NCBI GenBank assembly: GCA_011319805.1
Contig: SJRY01000182.1
Location: 34,335 to 98,334, forward strand
Source of the DNA: Macrocybe gigantea
Lineage: Eukaryota > Basidiomycota > Agaricomycetes > Agaricales > Callistosporiaceae
Direction: 5' to 3'
DNA length: 64,000 bases
The notes under the pieces were generated by a model. It saw only the letters and a list, made by a program, of their open reading frames with translations. It had not been told where the DNA came from and did no database searches. The translations under genes and the position numbers were made by a program. Below, one piece after another: positions 34,560 to 46,979 of this stretch. How positions within the stretch are numbered: the stretch's first letter is position 1; every line of letters begins with the position of its first letter.

Positions 34560-36311
34560 CTAAGCCGAATATGAGCGGACTTTGGAGAACCAAAAAGGCC
34601 TCTCATGCTTCAGCGGAACCGGGGTGGCGTCTCTCGTATCGAGCTTGATGGACTCGTACGATTGTATATTCAGCTTGTTCCAGCGCCCGAGCGGGCGCGA
34701 CTGTACGCCGAGTGTCATCGTAAATATATAGCGGTTGCCTTCTGAGGTGGCCTGCGGTGGTATTGGTGGTTTGTCGCGATATACATCGTCGTATGCGGGC
34801 GGCAGAGGGAAGCGTCCGCTGGCGTCGACAAGGTTGGAGAGGTATATAGTTGTCCCAGACAGGTGCCACGTGCCGATAAACAGCCCCTGCGACAGTTCAG
34901 TTGTTGAGGAGATGAAAGCATGGATGGTCGACGATACCTTCATGCGAAGGGTCGGCTTCAGAAGGGATATGACCGTCTGAGGTGTCACTTCTTCATTGGC
35001 GAGAAGCGATAGGACTTGTCCGTTTGGAAAGAATCGGCTAGACATGGTTTAGGGCCAAAGGATATGAGTGAAGCCACGACGCATCTACGCACAGATAGCG
35101 GTGATATGTGATGAGATGACTTATCTAGTTTTATGTAGGTAAGCACATACGTGACGAGAGGGTTTGGAAACATACATTAACCCAAGAGTTTTCGCTCAGG
35201 CCCGGTCTCCTGTAATCACAGTCAGTATTGGCTGAAGAGGAGGATACGTATCGCATCTTACACGTAGTGGCATGTCGCAATATACACACCATCCAATCTG
35301 ACTCGAGGCTGCATGATATAGAGCCGCCGGAAATCCGAATGGTAATGTTTTACCAAGACCTCCAGCTGCTCTAGATCAGAGATTTGAGGAGGTTTGTACG
35401 TGTTCGCGACAAAGATCCTTACGTTAGCTCCGTAAGCATGTGCCATGAGGCGGAAAATAAATGAACACAAAAGCGTACTTCCATGTCGTCGGATCCAGCG
35501 TCACCACTCTAGATTTGCGACTGACAAGCGCAAACCGCTCCAGCGAAGTGGGATCAAGCTCCCGCAGAACCTTGAGCAGCAACTCTCCCGGGAGTTTGCG
35601 CAAATGTACCGGTTGGTTGTCAATCTCAGGCTCGAAATCGAGGCTAGAAGGGAATTCGGAAATGACTTTTGCAAGGGTTCCGCCAACAGTCGCGATTGCC
35701 GGTGTGGGAGCTGTGGTTGCAAGCGACAGCGATTTGGAAAAGTCATCGGCCAGCTTCTTGATCCCATCTTGCGAAGCCTTCTGGACCTCGTTCAGAGACG
35801 CACGGAGCAGTTCGTCTCTGTGGTAAGCACGATCAACGTTAGCGTCCTTGTAAGGTGACATTGGTTAGAAAAGGTGGTGGTCCGTAATATCGAGTCAGAT
35901 GAGACAGACCATGCGGAACGCTTGACGGTAAAGATAGAGCGCATCGTCCAGCTCGCCGCTCTGCTCAAGCTCGGTAGCACGACGATAGGCTGCGAGAGCT
36001 GAGCTTAAATTGGGAGAAAGCTTACTTGGCGCTAGATGAACAGACGCAGACGAAATGTGGGCGACGGCCGATGGCGTGCGCACGGTCGCGTGCTGGGATA
36101 TGGTCGGGTTGACCTGAGGGATAGTTGCTTGAGGCAGCAGGTCAGCAGCCTGAGTCTGCGATGCGCTGGGGACCTGAGTGGACGCGGACGACGAGGCTCT
36201 TGGGCCTGCATTGGCCTCGTCTCTGCGTCGCCTGACTTCAGCCTTCCATTCTTCACGAAAGCGGGCGAGCTCAGCGGACTCCTGCTCGGTCTGTGGTAGT
36301 GGTGGTTGCAT
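34560..36311 (-). CDS. F-box protein of the Hrt3/Pof7/FBXO9 family
   Basis: The order is that of FBXO9: an N-terminal ELARFREEWKAEVRRRRDEA helix, a TPR/MIT-like repeat (ALAAYRRATELEQSGELDDA, then LYLYRQAFRM), an F-box (HLRKLPGELLLKVLRELDPT, then SLERFALVSRKSR), and a long C-terminal domain with FRRLYIMQPRVRLDGVYIAT and CHYV, RPGLSENSWVNV, RFFPNGQVLSLLANEE, LFIGTWHLSGTTIYLSN and GRWNKLNIQSYESIKL. It is the substrate-recognition part of an SCF ubiquitin ligase, binding Skp1 through the F-box. The C-terminal exon (35045-34560) is intact. The start is put at 36311 (MQPPLPQTEQ); an upstream ATG at 36407 is in frame but adds unconserved sequence. Divergent from HLJ1 with 129 bp between starts. Confidence 0.88.
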
Positions 36312-36440
36312 GAGCTTGATCACGCGCTGACATAACCGGACACGAATTCCCCTGTCACCGCGGCTGCTGTCACTGGCTAGCACCTCGGACTGCCCTCTCC
36401 TCCTCATCTCTCCACAAGGTTGGGTCGGATTTCATCTCGC

Positions 36441-37986
36441 ATGGAGAGCAACAAAGACGAGGCCTTGAGATGTCTGGCAATCGCGCGGAAACACCTCGAG
36501 GCAGACAATATACCCTCCGCACGCAAGTTCTGCCAAAAGTCCATTTCCCTCTTTGAAACGCAGGAGGCGCACAAGCTGCTGGCCTCCATCAACGCTGCGC
36601 CGTCATCTTCCGAGTCTTCGTCGTCGACGTCATCGAGATCCACCGGTGCGGAGGAGCACCCTTCTGCCTCGGGTACCAAGCACCGACACGCCACCAAGGA
36701 CGACACGGGCGCGCGCACTAATGGAACAGCGGGGGGCCTCAATGGGGAGAAGAGGGAGTATACAGTAGAGCAGAGGCAAGTTGTGCAGAGGGTCATAAGG
36801 TGTAAGACTACGGAGTATTACGAGATATTGGCCGTGAAGCGGGATTGTGAGGAGGTAGAGATCAAGAAGGCATATAGAAAGGTGCGTTGGTTCTTGTCTT
36901 ATGCTTGCCGACACAGGAAATAATCTCTTCGTTTCAGCTAGCGTTGGCTTTGCATCCAGACAAAAACGGTGCACCGGGCGCCGACGAGGCTTTCAAACGT
37001 ATGTGTTTTCGACCTGATGCTACACTGAGTCCACTGAGACGATTCTGTTTCTCTAGTTGTTTCCAAGGCGTTCCAGGTTCTATCAGGCTAGTCATCTAGA
37101 CATCTTGTCCACACAGCAACTGAAACTTTTTCCAGATCCACAAAAGCGTGCTGCGTATGATCAAAGTGGAGGTGACCCAGAAGACAGATTCAGCGGAATG
37201 TCATCTAGAGCGGCGTCAGGCTTTGGCGGAAGCCCGTTTGGGGCGAACGGGTTTGAAAGCGAGATCAGTCCAGAAGAACTGTTCAACATGTTCTTCGGCG
37301 GACCTGGTGCCGTTTTCGACACGGGATTCGGAGGGCCAGGCAAGTCGTTGATAGTCTGATCTCGTGAAACCCACTCATGAATGTGTACAGTGTTTACGGC
37401 TTCTTTTGGTCCTAGCGGTTTTCGAACGACGCGCATGAGAGGCCCAGCTTTCCAAGCTCGCGCGAATGGGAACGCCGACGCTTCTCGATCACTCCTTTTG
37501 CAACTGCTTCCTCTCATTGTCTTGTTTGGATTCTCGCTGTTGTCTGCACTTCCTAGCCTCTTTTCCAGCCCACCCGTTCCGGATCCTCGTTTCACGTTTC
37601 AAAACACTGCACGGTACAACGTGGAACGACAAACAGAGAACCTCGGCATCAAATACCACGTGAACTCTGCCGAGTTTATGAGCCACCCCGTCATTGGTGT
37701 GGAGCTCGCGCGGGAAGGTGTGGATGTCGGCAAGACAAAGGAGGGCAAGAAGGCGAAGACGAAACGTGGACCAGCGGTCAAGAAGTTTGAAGACACGGTG
37801 GAGCGTGTCTACACACAGGAACTCTACACTCAATGTCAATTAGGCATGGATCGGAAGGAACGCTTGAAGGAACGTGAGGTGGGGCTGTTTGGGATAGGCA
37901 CAGACTGGGAAAAGGTCAGGAAGATAGAGGCCGAAGTGATACCGAGCTGCGAGGAACTCAAACGCTTGCAGCTGTTGAAGCAATAG
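36441..37986 (+). CDS. HLJ1: ER-membrane DnaJ co-chaperone (Hlj1/DNAJB12-like)
   Basis: The N-terminus (MESNKDEALRCLAIARKHLE) is the helical region usual for DNAJB12/14 proteins. The J domain follows in several small exons: CKTTEYYEILAVKRDCEEVE, LALALHPDKNGAPGADEAFK with the essential HPD, and DPQKRAAYDQSG. A glycine- and phenylalanine-rich linker with FFGGPG comes next. Then there is one transmembrane segment (LLLQLLPLIVLFGFSLLSAL) and the DUF1977-like luminal domain (RYNVERQTENLGIKYHVNSA, CQLGMDRKERLKE, FGIGTDWEKVRKIE). It presents misfolded membrane proteins to Hsp70 for ER-associated degradation. The reading frames across exons agree. Confidence 0.92.
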
Positions 37987-38159
37987 AAGGACTGGTCTAA
38001 CTTATTTCTTTTCTGGGTCAGGATGTGGATATCTATATGCCTGTTCGCTTATTCTGTGCTTCAATTCTTGGTCTGGCCCAGATGGAGTGATGAAACAAGG
38101 CTGAGTTCTAGAGTGCTCTGGAATTCTTTAACAAGCGGGTTGACTCGACTTTTCCACCG

Positions 38160-38472
38160 CTACGAAGATGCGCGCGCCGCTGCCCTCTCCCTCTCGAGTT
38201 TCATGTAATAGTTCTCCTGGGTCTCAACTGCAATCATCAAGTCAGAGATGCCATTCGAACAATGGAGATGCTTGGCGGTGCTGATGACTCACGGCTTTTG
38301 AGATGCACGCCATACCTAGACAAGGACAAATGAACAAGAGCTCTTTTTTTGCGGTCGTGCCTTGTCAGACTCACCAATACGAGTAGCTGAGAGAGGCACC
38401 GATTCCAAGTGCGCAAGAGAGGTCGAGGAAGAACCTCCTGCGAAGCATTCCTGTGATAGGTGCGATGGCCAT
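38160..38472 (-). CDS. COX9: Cytochrome c oxidase subunit VIIa (Cox9-like)
   Basis: This is a small three-exon gene: 38375-38472, 38293-38315 and 38160-38227, with 189 nt giving 62 residues. The protein opens MAIAPITGMLRRRFFLDLSC, the Cox9 signature. One transmembrane helix follows (ALGIGASLSYSYWYGVHL), and it ends in a charged tail (QENYYMKLERERAAARASS). It is a nuclear-encoded subunit of mitochondrial complex IV. The middle exon is only 23 bases, so simple ORF-based gene finding would miss the gene. Start ATG at 38472; it lies divergent from CDC55. Confidence 0.88.
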
Positions 38473-38827
38473 TGTATTTCGAGTTTCGAGGATGTGCAGT
38501 GAGATGAGTTGAGGGAAATGTCGGGAGGTCGACGACCAAACAAAGGGGTCTGATTACATAATACAGTGTGGTCTCCGTGTGGTTGGCTTGGGTTTTAGGC
38601 TGAGCTCAGCAATAATCCTTGTCGCCGTACTCGTGTCTTGACTTGAATCCACCATCGTCCTGCCTGATTCGCTCCGGTCTAGCTGCGATACCCACCGTCT
38701 CTAGCCAAGCGACCTAATCGCCCAATCTCTTCACATCGTACAAATCAGTTCCAGCTCGCGCCACAGAACCCTACAATCTCTCTCTCCACACAGCGTGACC
38801 GTGCACAACATCAACGACTCGACAACT
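38473..38827. promoter_or_regulatory. Divergent promoter region, COX9 and CDC55
   Basis: There are 355 bases between the two start codons, pyrimidine-rich on the plus strand near CDC55. No specific element was identified. Confidence 0.5.
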
Positions 38828-40716
38828 ATGGAGGACCCTTCAGGCTCAGGAGGATGGCGCTTTGCGCAGTGCTTCGGCGACAAGGGGGAAGTAGAGGACA
38901 TCACAGAAGGTCGGTCCTCCGTGCGCGCTTCTCCACTTATCAGCCGATAGCGTGGAGGAGTTGTCGTTTGTTGCCAGGCCTCACGGCGTCCTTTCTTTGT
39001 GATCAGCCGATATCATTTCCACCGTGGAATTCGACTCTACCGGCAATTATCTGGCCACTGGGGACAAGGGTGGTCGCGTCGTTCTCTTTGAACGGAACGA
39101 ATCGGTCAGTCTTGCCCTTTCTGCTCACTTGATCACCTCCTCCCTTGTTCCCTTCTGGGCCTCAATTTAATCGTGGTCTGATGACATTTCTTTTGCGATG
39201 CATCGTCTCTTCGTTCTGCCTGTTCGCTTCGCGTCTCACCTTCACCCGCTCGATTGCACGATCACGCCATGCTGTAGAAAAAGGGCTGCGAGTACAAGTT
39301 CTACACAGAGTTCCAGTCCCATGAACCCGAGTTTGATTACTTAAAGTCGCTGGAGATTGAAGAAAAGATAAACAAGATCAAGTGGTGCAGACGGCAAAAC
39401 TCTGCGCATTTTTTGCTGTCGACGAACGGTATGCCTACCGCTCCTGTTTGTCTCCATGCCGATGAGCATCTCAAATCTGCACGTCAGATAAGACCATCAA
39501 ACTGTGGAAGGTGTTTGAGAAGTCGTTGCGCGTCGTATCGGAATCGAATCATTTTGATGGAACACGCCAACTGCCGCCACCCACGCATCCAAGCCATCTC
39601 AGGTTGCCGCGCATGTCCCCGCAAGAAAACATCATTGCGGCAGTGCCGCGCAAGGTATACTCCAACGCTCACGCTTACCACATACACTCCATCTCCGTCA
39701 ATTCGGACCAAGAAACATATATATCAGCAGATGACCTCCGGATCAACTTGTGGAACCTCAGCATAAGTGATCAAAGCTTCAGTAAGTGACAGTTGAGCGT
39801 GATCATCGCCGTGTTGCTGATGACCGCCCGCCTTGCTAACAATAGACATTGTCGACATCAAGCCGGTGAACATGGAAGAGTTGACGGAAGTCATTACTGC
39901 GACCGAGTTTCACCCGACGCAATGCAATTTGTTCATGTATTCGAGCTCGAAGAGCAACATTAAGCTCGCGGACATGCGTGATTCTGCGTTGTGCGATCGC
40001 CACGCGAAGTGTAAGCGGATTGTTCAGCAGATGGCGTCACCGCTGATGCACGCACAGGTTTTGAAGAGGAAGAGGATCCCAGCACGCGATCTTTCTTCTC
40101 TGAAATCATCTCGTCGATTTCGGACGTGAAATTCAGTCACGATGGGCGGTACATTCTATCGCGAGACTATCTGTCGCTGAAGATTTGGGATGTGAACATG
40201 GAATCGCGGCCTGTGAAGACGATCCCGATCCACGACCACTTGCGGGGTAAATTGTGCGACTTGTACGAAAATGACTGCATCTTTGACAAATTCGAGTGTG
40301 TTTGGGGTGGCGACGACAAGTACGTCATCAAGCTCAAATATGTACAAATAACTAATATTACTTTCAGGCATGTTCTGACTGGCTCATATCACAATTACTT
40401 CCGGATATACGACACAGACACTCTCAACGATGTCCTTCTCCAAGCCGACAAATCCGCCTTCAAGGCCAAAAAAATTGGCGGACCACTCCCAGGCAAACCC
40501 GGCGCAAAGAACGGCCCCCGTCCCGCAGGCCTCCGAGATCCCCTGCAGCTCGATACCTATGACTTCAACAAGAAGATACTCCACGCCAGCTGGCACCCAC
40601 GTGAAAACACGATTGCTGTCAGTTTTGGCCTCGCCTTCTTTTGTACCATCCTTGATGCTGATTCCACACCTCCAGATTGCGGCGACAAACAACCTCTTCT
40701 TGTATAGCGCAGCATG
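38828..40716 (+). CDS. CDC55: PP2A regulatory subunit B (Cdc55, WD40 repeats)
   Basis: The translation is strongly conserved: [145 protein letters not shown] and [12 protein letters not shown], then the terminal [13 protein letters not shown]. These are the blades of the B55 propeller. Cdc55 steers the PP2A holoenzyme to mitotic and cytokinesis substrates. The gene has about eight exons, and the junctions seen keep frame. Start ATG at 38828, [12 protein letters not shown]. Confidence 0.95.
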
Positions 40717-41309
40717 ATGCTTGGCCTCTCGCGTGTTATTCTGATCTCTCTACATACCTCTTCGGTTCCCTTCTCTCCGTTTCTCGATTCGTCCGACGAG
40801 TGACCTTACCTCAACTGGGACAGTTATCTCTGGCATCGCAACGCGTAGACGAGCATACACCACCGTTTTATCTCCGTTCCCTCTTTACAACAGAGACACT
40901 CACGTCGCAAGTGTACATTTACATCCTTTTAATCGCCCTTCTCTCCTTCGGTCCATTTCCGTGTTCTCAACCGTCCATTTCCCTTTATATATGTGTCGTG
41001 CCGCGTTCATGCTACCTTCCTGCTGTGCCCGTCCTCCCCGCTTTACGCCGCTTCTTTCATCAGTCTCATTCGATCGGTTTTCCCTTCCAACGCGTCAGTG
41101 ACGATATGGGAAGAGCGAAAGGTATGTAGTAGAGCCAGTACAGTTTCTTTTTTTTTTTCCGTTTTTCTTTCTCTCGTGGTTGTGGAAAAGAAGTAAAGAC
41201 ATTGCAATAAACGGGTTCCATTTGTATCATAATCCAAAATCGGACCAGTGCTTGAGTTTATGACGCTGTTTGCACGTGTCAATAATAATTTCAGAGTCTG
41301 CAGCCAGCA
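40717..41309. other. Intergenic between CDC55 and the Dsl1/ZW10 gene
   Basis: These 593 bases contain pyrimidine tracts (a T run near 41150) and no supported gene. They hold the CDC55 3' flank and the promoter of the tether gene. Confidence 0.5.
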
Positions 41310-44300
41310 ATGGACTCTGACATGGCTTTTCCTATACCCTCCCATCTTCCCAGGAGAGCCGCGCCTCAGGATGTGTCGTCCAAGATTCTCTCAAAAATCG
41401 ATTCTGCAACGACCAAGACACTAAATTCCGAGCTGGCCAGATCATGGCTTGCTGAGCTCGACCAGTCCATACAAGCAACCAAAGTCGGCACTTGACTTTC
41501 CTTCCTCTCTGTTGAACGATACGTTCTGAACCGAATTCCGTCTGCTTTGTAAATGTAATAGGAGAGGATAGAACGGCGCATACAGGCTGACTGGCCGCAG
41601 TTCGAACGACAGCTTGCGTCGTCGCAGTCCGTGCAAGAGCGCTACAAGACGCTGACGTCCAACGTCGATTCGCTAAACGAGTCAGTCACAAACTCGGAAG
41701 TAAGGATGACATGCTTTATTTTTTCTCAGCTAGGGCAACGCTCAGACGCGCTTGTTCATTCATAGACGGGAATCATTCCGACGTTCCTCGACCAGCTCAC
41801 GAAACACGCCGCGCTGGCGCAGGAGGCGCTGGATTCGAGCGTCAAGCTCGATGCGCTTTCGCTGTTGCTCGAATGCAGAGGTGGAATTTGGGCGTTGGAG
41901 GGTTTGGTCGATGCTGGGGAGCTGCCTGAAGCCGTTGAGGAAGGGAAGCGTGTGCAGCAACTGGTGGACTCTGCGCCTAGGCATTTGAATGAGACCAAGG
42001 TGATGTCGGATGCAAAGGTGAGTCGAGTGGAAGAACATTCTTGTGCACTGTATTGCAGAGTGACACATTAACCTATAGCGCAGACTGAGAGCGGCCAAAG
42101 CACGCGCAGAGGAACAGCTCAGTGACGCATATTCGAGATCTATCGTCATTTCAAGCAACAATCTCATCATATATCCTTCCATTCAAGGTTGATTTTCGAT
42201 GTGTATATCATCGAATATCTAGCTGACCCAGTGAACGCAGTGCGGCAATCCGATACGGTACTTTCACTGTCAGCAGTCTTGTCGTCTTTGACTCCAGATT
42301 CGCTGAACAGTCACCTTTCCACGTTGAGACGGGATCTGATGACTCACTTCGTCGACTATCTGCTCATACAGCCCGCGTCCGTCACCACGGATTTGTCCGG
42401 CATTACGGAACATAGGATATCGCACACGCCAGCGCCGCCAAATGATACCCCTCATGCAACCAAGCTCGACAACTTGTCGATAGCCCTGCATTTCCTCTCT
42501 ACGTACTTCTTCCCTTCGCTTACGCCCGCCCATCGATCCTCGTTCAGCAGGTCGCTCTGCAAACCCGTCACAACGGGTCTGCTGAACCACGTCCTAATTC
42601 CCCTCCTCCCGCCATCGTACGGGCTTCTGCCGCCTTTTTTAGACCTCGTGAGGCGGGCCGTGGCGTTTGAACAGGAGATTGTCATCGGCCTGCTGGGTAA
42701 TGATGCCAATGACCTACCCGTGAAAGCTTGGGCGGACGGCGTCAGCGGGCATTATGAGCGCCAAAGACGCTGCCAGATCCTTGACAGCGCGCGTGTTGTC
42801 ATCATGGCTGCCGAAAGCCCGACGGCAACGTTCCGCGCCGAGATTGAAGTCAACATCGGCGCACCAAAGGAGCCGTCTGTCGTGCCCGTGCAGGCAAAGG
42901 ACGAAGAGAAGAAAGACGCGTGGGGTCTTGACGATGCGGATTCGGGAACAGGGAGCTCGTTTGACGCGGTGGAGGATAGTTGGGGTTTTGATGACGATGC
43001 CGTGGCAGAGGAGAACGCCGATACGGAAGCAGAAGTGATGGAGCCGCCGGCTGGAGCTGACGAAGAAGGCCAGGAAGAGCCTGATTCGTCTGAGGCATGG
43101 GGCTGGAACGATCAGGAGGAAGACTTGCCCACAGAAGAAATTGCGTGGGATGACCCGTGGGGAGATGAGCCTTTGACGCCGAGCTCGTCAGAGCCTCAGC
43201 CGCCACCATCACCCCCGGTACCGAAAGTTGCCCCTCCAAAAGTGGCAACTCGCCTAGAGAAAGCCATGTCTAAGGGCAAGAAGCAGCAAAATGTGACTAC
43301 ATCATCTCCATCCGAAAGCCGTCCTTCAGCGATTCCGCCACAACATCAGCCCTCCCAGCCTACGGCCAAATTGGGCTCCTCAGTGAAGAAGAAGCCGTCG
43401 AAACTGGCGCCGAACGTGGTGAAGGAATCTTATACAGTCACAGGGCGTATCAAGCAGGTCATCCGCATTGTAGAGGACGTCCTGAGCGAAGGCATACAAT
43501 TTTCCTCCTCGAAGCTCTTTCCTGCGTCAGACTCCTCACTTGGCATCGTCATCTCCCAGACCGCTCCGTCTGTGCTGGACATGTACCGTGCGTTGTACCC
43601 TGTCAAGTTTGCAGACGATCTGAAACTGCCGGAGCGTGGCATGCAATTCTCGAATGACTGTCATTATATGCACATTGAGGTTGAGCGGCTGGCGAAGAGC
43701 GTGCCCTCCGCACACCTTGGCACAGTGAAAGAGAAGTTTTCCGAGTGTGGACACCACTTCAAGGTGTTGAGCGACAGTTGGTTCCAAGATGTGGTGGTGT
43801 GTATAAGTCTGCTCTTGCAGTGGCGAATCGTTGTGACATTATGCGCCTGCAGGAACAACAAAAGCAGATGGTCGATCGGATAATCGTGGATGGAGCCCGA
43901 GGCTTCGCGGACACTAGCGATCAGGACAGGTACGACGAGTGCGAGGAGGCCATCAACGGGTGTCTGCAGGAGATACGGCAACTGGCGCAGAAACTCAAGG
44001 TCCGTTTCTCTCTCTCCCTTTATTCCAAGTTATTCGGCTGAGGGTCGCCGCTGCCTTGCCTAGGGCATCCTTCCGAAGGGCAAGTACTATACCGCCATTG
44101 GGATGGTGACCGAAGCTGCTTTGTTGAGAATCTTGGAGGATATACTCGCTTTGCCAGATATACCGGAAGTCGAGTCGCATAGGCTGAGTGAGCTCTGTAG
44201 GATATTCAATGCGTTGGAGGGTCTCTTTGTCGAAGACCCGAAACAGGTCAGCAGCTTTCAGCCACTGAGATGTATCGGCTCGCTTGACTGTGTACACTAG

Positions 44301-44594
44301 CTTCCTTTCATTGTCGGCTACGTTCCCTCATGGCTGAAGTTTTCGTATCTTTCAGACCTGCTGGTACGTCTTTTTTCCCTTCAGCTTCAGTTGTACGTTG
44401 CTGACCGTCCATTGTATTCCCATCCTCAGGAGGCGTCAATGGCAGATATCTCGGAGCTTTTTGATCAGGGCGCTCTCGTGGACTTTAACGTCGAGGAGCT
44501 CGTCCAGCTGGTTCGCGCTCTGTTCGCTGATACACCTTTACGGACAAATATGATCAATAGGCTTTTAAAAGGGCATCCAGAGGCTATGCGCTAA
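41310..44594 (+). CDS. Dsl1/ZW10-family vesicle tether with a COPI-binding acidic loop
   Basis: The N-terminal half shows the ZW10/Dsl1 helical region (SKILSKIDSATTKTLNSELA, LASSQSVQERYKTLTSNVDS, LLLECRGGIWALEGLVDAG, RRLRAAKARAEEQLSDAYSR). The C-terminal half matches the family core (YTVTGRIKQVIRIVEDVLSE, YMHIEVERLAKSVPSAHLG, ILPKGKYYTAIGMVTEAALL, FNVEELVQLVRALFADTPLR). Between them (about 42921-43170) lies an acidic loop with spaced tryptophans, including WGLDD, WGFDDD, WGWND and WDDPWGD. In yeast Dsl1, such a loop with WxW and WxxxW motifs binds the alpha and delta COP subunits. This favours a role as the ER tether for COPI vesicles over a kinetochore role. The gene ends at 44594 after ten or so exons. 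Confidence 0.88.
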
Positions 44595-44721
44595 CATTGA
44601 ATATTGTATTCCATTTATCATATCCATGGCTATCGATGCACATATGTTATATACTTGCACTACATGATCAAATGCATACGTCAAGAACTTGACGCTCCCG
44701 CTGTCTTTTCGGTGTAACTCT

Positions 44722-46343
44722 TCAACCTGTTTCAAGAAAAGCGTACATGAGTTTCCCCCATGATCCGCGTGGTTGGGGAAGGAGGTACCTTTGGTAATCT
44801 CTATTGATTTTGGCGTCTGTAGCATTGGTGCCGCCTTGAGATGCTTTCCGTTTCTCTTTCCGTTTCCTCCGCTTTTCTTCCACCTCCGCTGCGTCGTTTA
44901 GCGCCAGCAGGTCCTTGATCGAAGGCACTGCAGAGCTTGCGAGCGGTTGCAGTCGCATAGATTGACCTTCCTCCATGTCCTCCTCCGTCCGCTCTTCCCG
45001 CTTCGATGGAGATGCGGACCGCTTGTTCTCATCTGCAGAGGCTAAAGGTGTAGACGCGGCCCGTTTCTGCGTCTCGGGAGGCTCTTCCGGTTCGTCTGTT
45101 GGCACCCAGCGACGCGGCGCGAAGGAGGACGAGTCCGCGCTTTCGTCCTCCGCTGCGCGACTCGGCCGCACTCTATCTTCCTTTTCCTCCCCGCTTTCAC
45201 TCTCGTCGTCTCCTAGATCAACACCATGGTATTCTCCCGCTCCTTCAAAAATGTCAAAGTCCGCCGGCAGCGGCTCCGGTTCAGGTTTGGCTTGCACTGC
45301 GGCGCTCGCACTCGTAGATGATGTGGCTGGTGTTGGTGCAGTGGATGTGTCCTTGCCTTTCGCGTCCTCTGGTGCGATTTTCCGCCGCTTTTTCTTCCGC
45401 CCTGGGTCCTTCGCTCCATTGGCTACATCACCATTCGCTTTCTTCTTCTTTTTTGTCGTGTCCTCCGACGAGCCGATAGGCTTGAACCCTATCGGTCTGA
45501 ACTTGCCCTTCTTCTTTGCGTCCTCCAGCCCTCGCGCATCCCCCTCTGCCGTCTTGGGTGGCAGCCCTGCGCCACTTCCCCCAGCGTCGCCGTTCTGCCC
45601 TCGCTTCTCCTTGAGCTCGCGGAGGATATCTGCTCGTGTGCGTTTCTTGGGCACGGTGTCGGCGGGCTCGGGTATTGCGGCTTGTCGAAACGCTTGTTCG
45701 AGCGACTCGTCGTCCTCAGTAGAGTGTGCAGCTGCGCGGGCTTTGTTCTGTTCGAGCAACGCAAAGTCGAGGCCCTTGACGAGGATAGAGTGCTCGCCAT
45801 CTCCGCCTAGATAGCGGCGCTGCTGTTCAACCTGAGACGGGGAAAGAAATAAGTTTCACCATAAGAGAACGTGAACCGGAACGGGATGCATGTACCGCTG
45901 CCTTGTCTGTAGTATCGGCATTTCGTTTTTCAAAGTCCTCGAGCAGTGCTTCAGCCTTTCTTAAATGAGTGTGAGCTACACGAGACGGAAAAATAACCAA
46001 CGGACCTCGGCAAAGTCGTTACCCTCGCCGGTTCGACGTTCCGCCGCACGATCGCGGTATTGTGACGCTGTCGACTTTTTGACCTTGCAAGGCTTGAAAG
46101 CTGGCTCTGACGCGCTGATTAGCTTGGCTTGGCTTGAAGAGAGTGTGTTTCAGTCGGAACGATCAAGCAGTAGTACGCTGTGAGATACGTACGAGCCGGA
46201 CTTGGCTACAAGAGGCAGCGTCGAACCTGCAGGCTGGGCTGGGCTGGGTGTCTGCAACAAGCGCCTGAAGGAATCCTGCGAGTTGTTGCATCAGAGAGCG
46301 AAGGAAAGGCGGTTGGCGTCGGGAGTTGACTGACCTGATCCAT
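44722..46343 (-). CDS. Splicing factor RED (IK/Smu2-like)
   Basis: The first exon encodes only MDQ (46343). The second continues DSFRRLLQTPSPAQPAGSTL. The RED_N core follows: KKSTASQYRDRAAERRTGEG, AEALLEDFEKRNADTTDKAA and YLGGDGEHSILVKGLDFALL followed by EQNKA. The remainder (45759-44722) is charged and lysine-rich (KKKKKANGDVANG, RKKKRRKIAPEDAKG) with conserved PADFDIFEGAGEY, and it ends MYAFLETG. RED partners SMU1 in the spliceosomal B complex and promotes activation. The last residues could continue through an unseen splice, so the stop at 44722 is less certain than the start. Confidence 0.85.
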
Positions 46344-46401
46344 GGTCGTTGTTCGCTTGGGCAAACAAAGTCCGCTTTCACTTCAACATCCAACCCACGC
46401 C
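46344..46401. promoter_or_regulatory. 58 bp bidirectional promoter, RED and EMC5
   Basis: Only 58 bases separate the two start codons, so both 5' leaders and the core promoter must be very compact or overlap the neighbouring first exons. Confidence 0.7.
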
Positions 46402-46979
46402 ATGCTCGGCCGCGTCCTGCTCATACTCGCCACTCTCGCCATCTTCCATGGTAAGCGTCCCCGTCGCCGTCTTTCTCAGTCTTTCTCAGCGTGATGAACG
46501 CACCCGTCCTCCCTTAGCCGCATTTTCCACCTATGAACGTCAGCCCGTTTCCTCAGGCCTCTCACGCATCGTGCTTGGTTTCTTGACCCGCGTCTGCATG
46601 GTCCCACAGATATGTCCCATCTGAAAGCCCTCGGGAAGCCGGAGGGAGCGTTGCCCCAAGATGTACGAGCACTTGATATCCTCCCTGGAGTTGTGTGATT
46701 CATATGCCACGTCCAGATTGTGCTCGAGACGATTCTGGCCATGCTGCTGGGAATAATAGGCAGTTCACTGAACGCGCCACCCTTGCGAGAAATAACGTGG
46801 GCCAGCGAGATGAAAAAGCAGTACGTTTATGTCCACCTACAACCTTGCTCGTTGGTCATTTAATCTGACTACTTCCATGTAGCACCATCGACGAAATGGA
46901 TTCTCGACTTGGCTTCGCCAATTTCGTACATAGGGGAAAGAATGTCCTTCCATATCCAAAGCCTGCTCCATCAAAATAG
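46402..46979 (+). CDS. EMC5: ER membrane protein complex subunit 5 (EMC5/MMGT)
   Basis: There are five exons: 46402-46450, 46518-46538, 46610-46662, 46717-46820 and 46883-46979. They sum to 324 nt, giving 107 residues. The protein reads MLGRVLLILATLAIFHAAFS, TYEHMSHLKALGKPE, IVLETILAMLLGIIGSSLNA followed by PPLREITWASEM, and TIDEMDSRLGFANFVHRGKN. Two hydrophobic helices flank a short loop, as in the family. EMC5 sits in the membrane core of the EMC insertase, which places tail-anchored and polytopic proteins in the ER. Two of the exons are 21 and 53 bases, so the gene is invisible to ORF scanning. Confidence 0.92.

Noticed and set aside
41310..44594. Kinetochore RZZ-type ZW10
   Set aside because: The tryptophan-containing acidic loop indicates the COPI tether function. 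No Rod or Zwilch-type evidence is present here.
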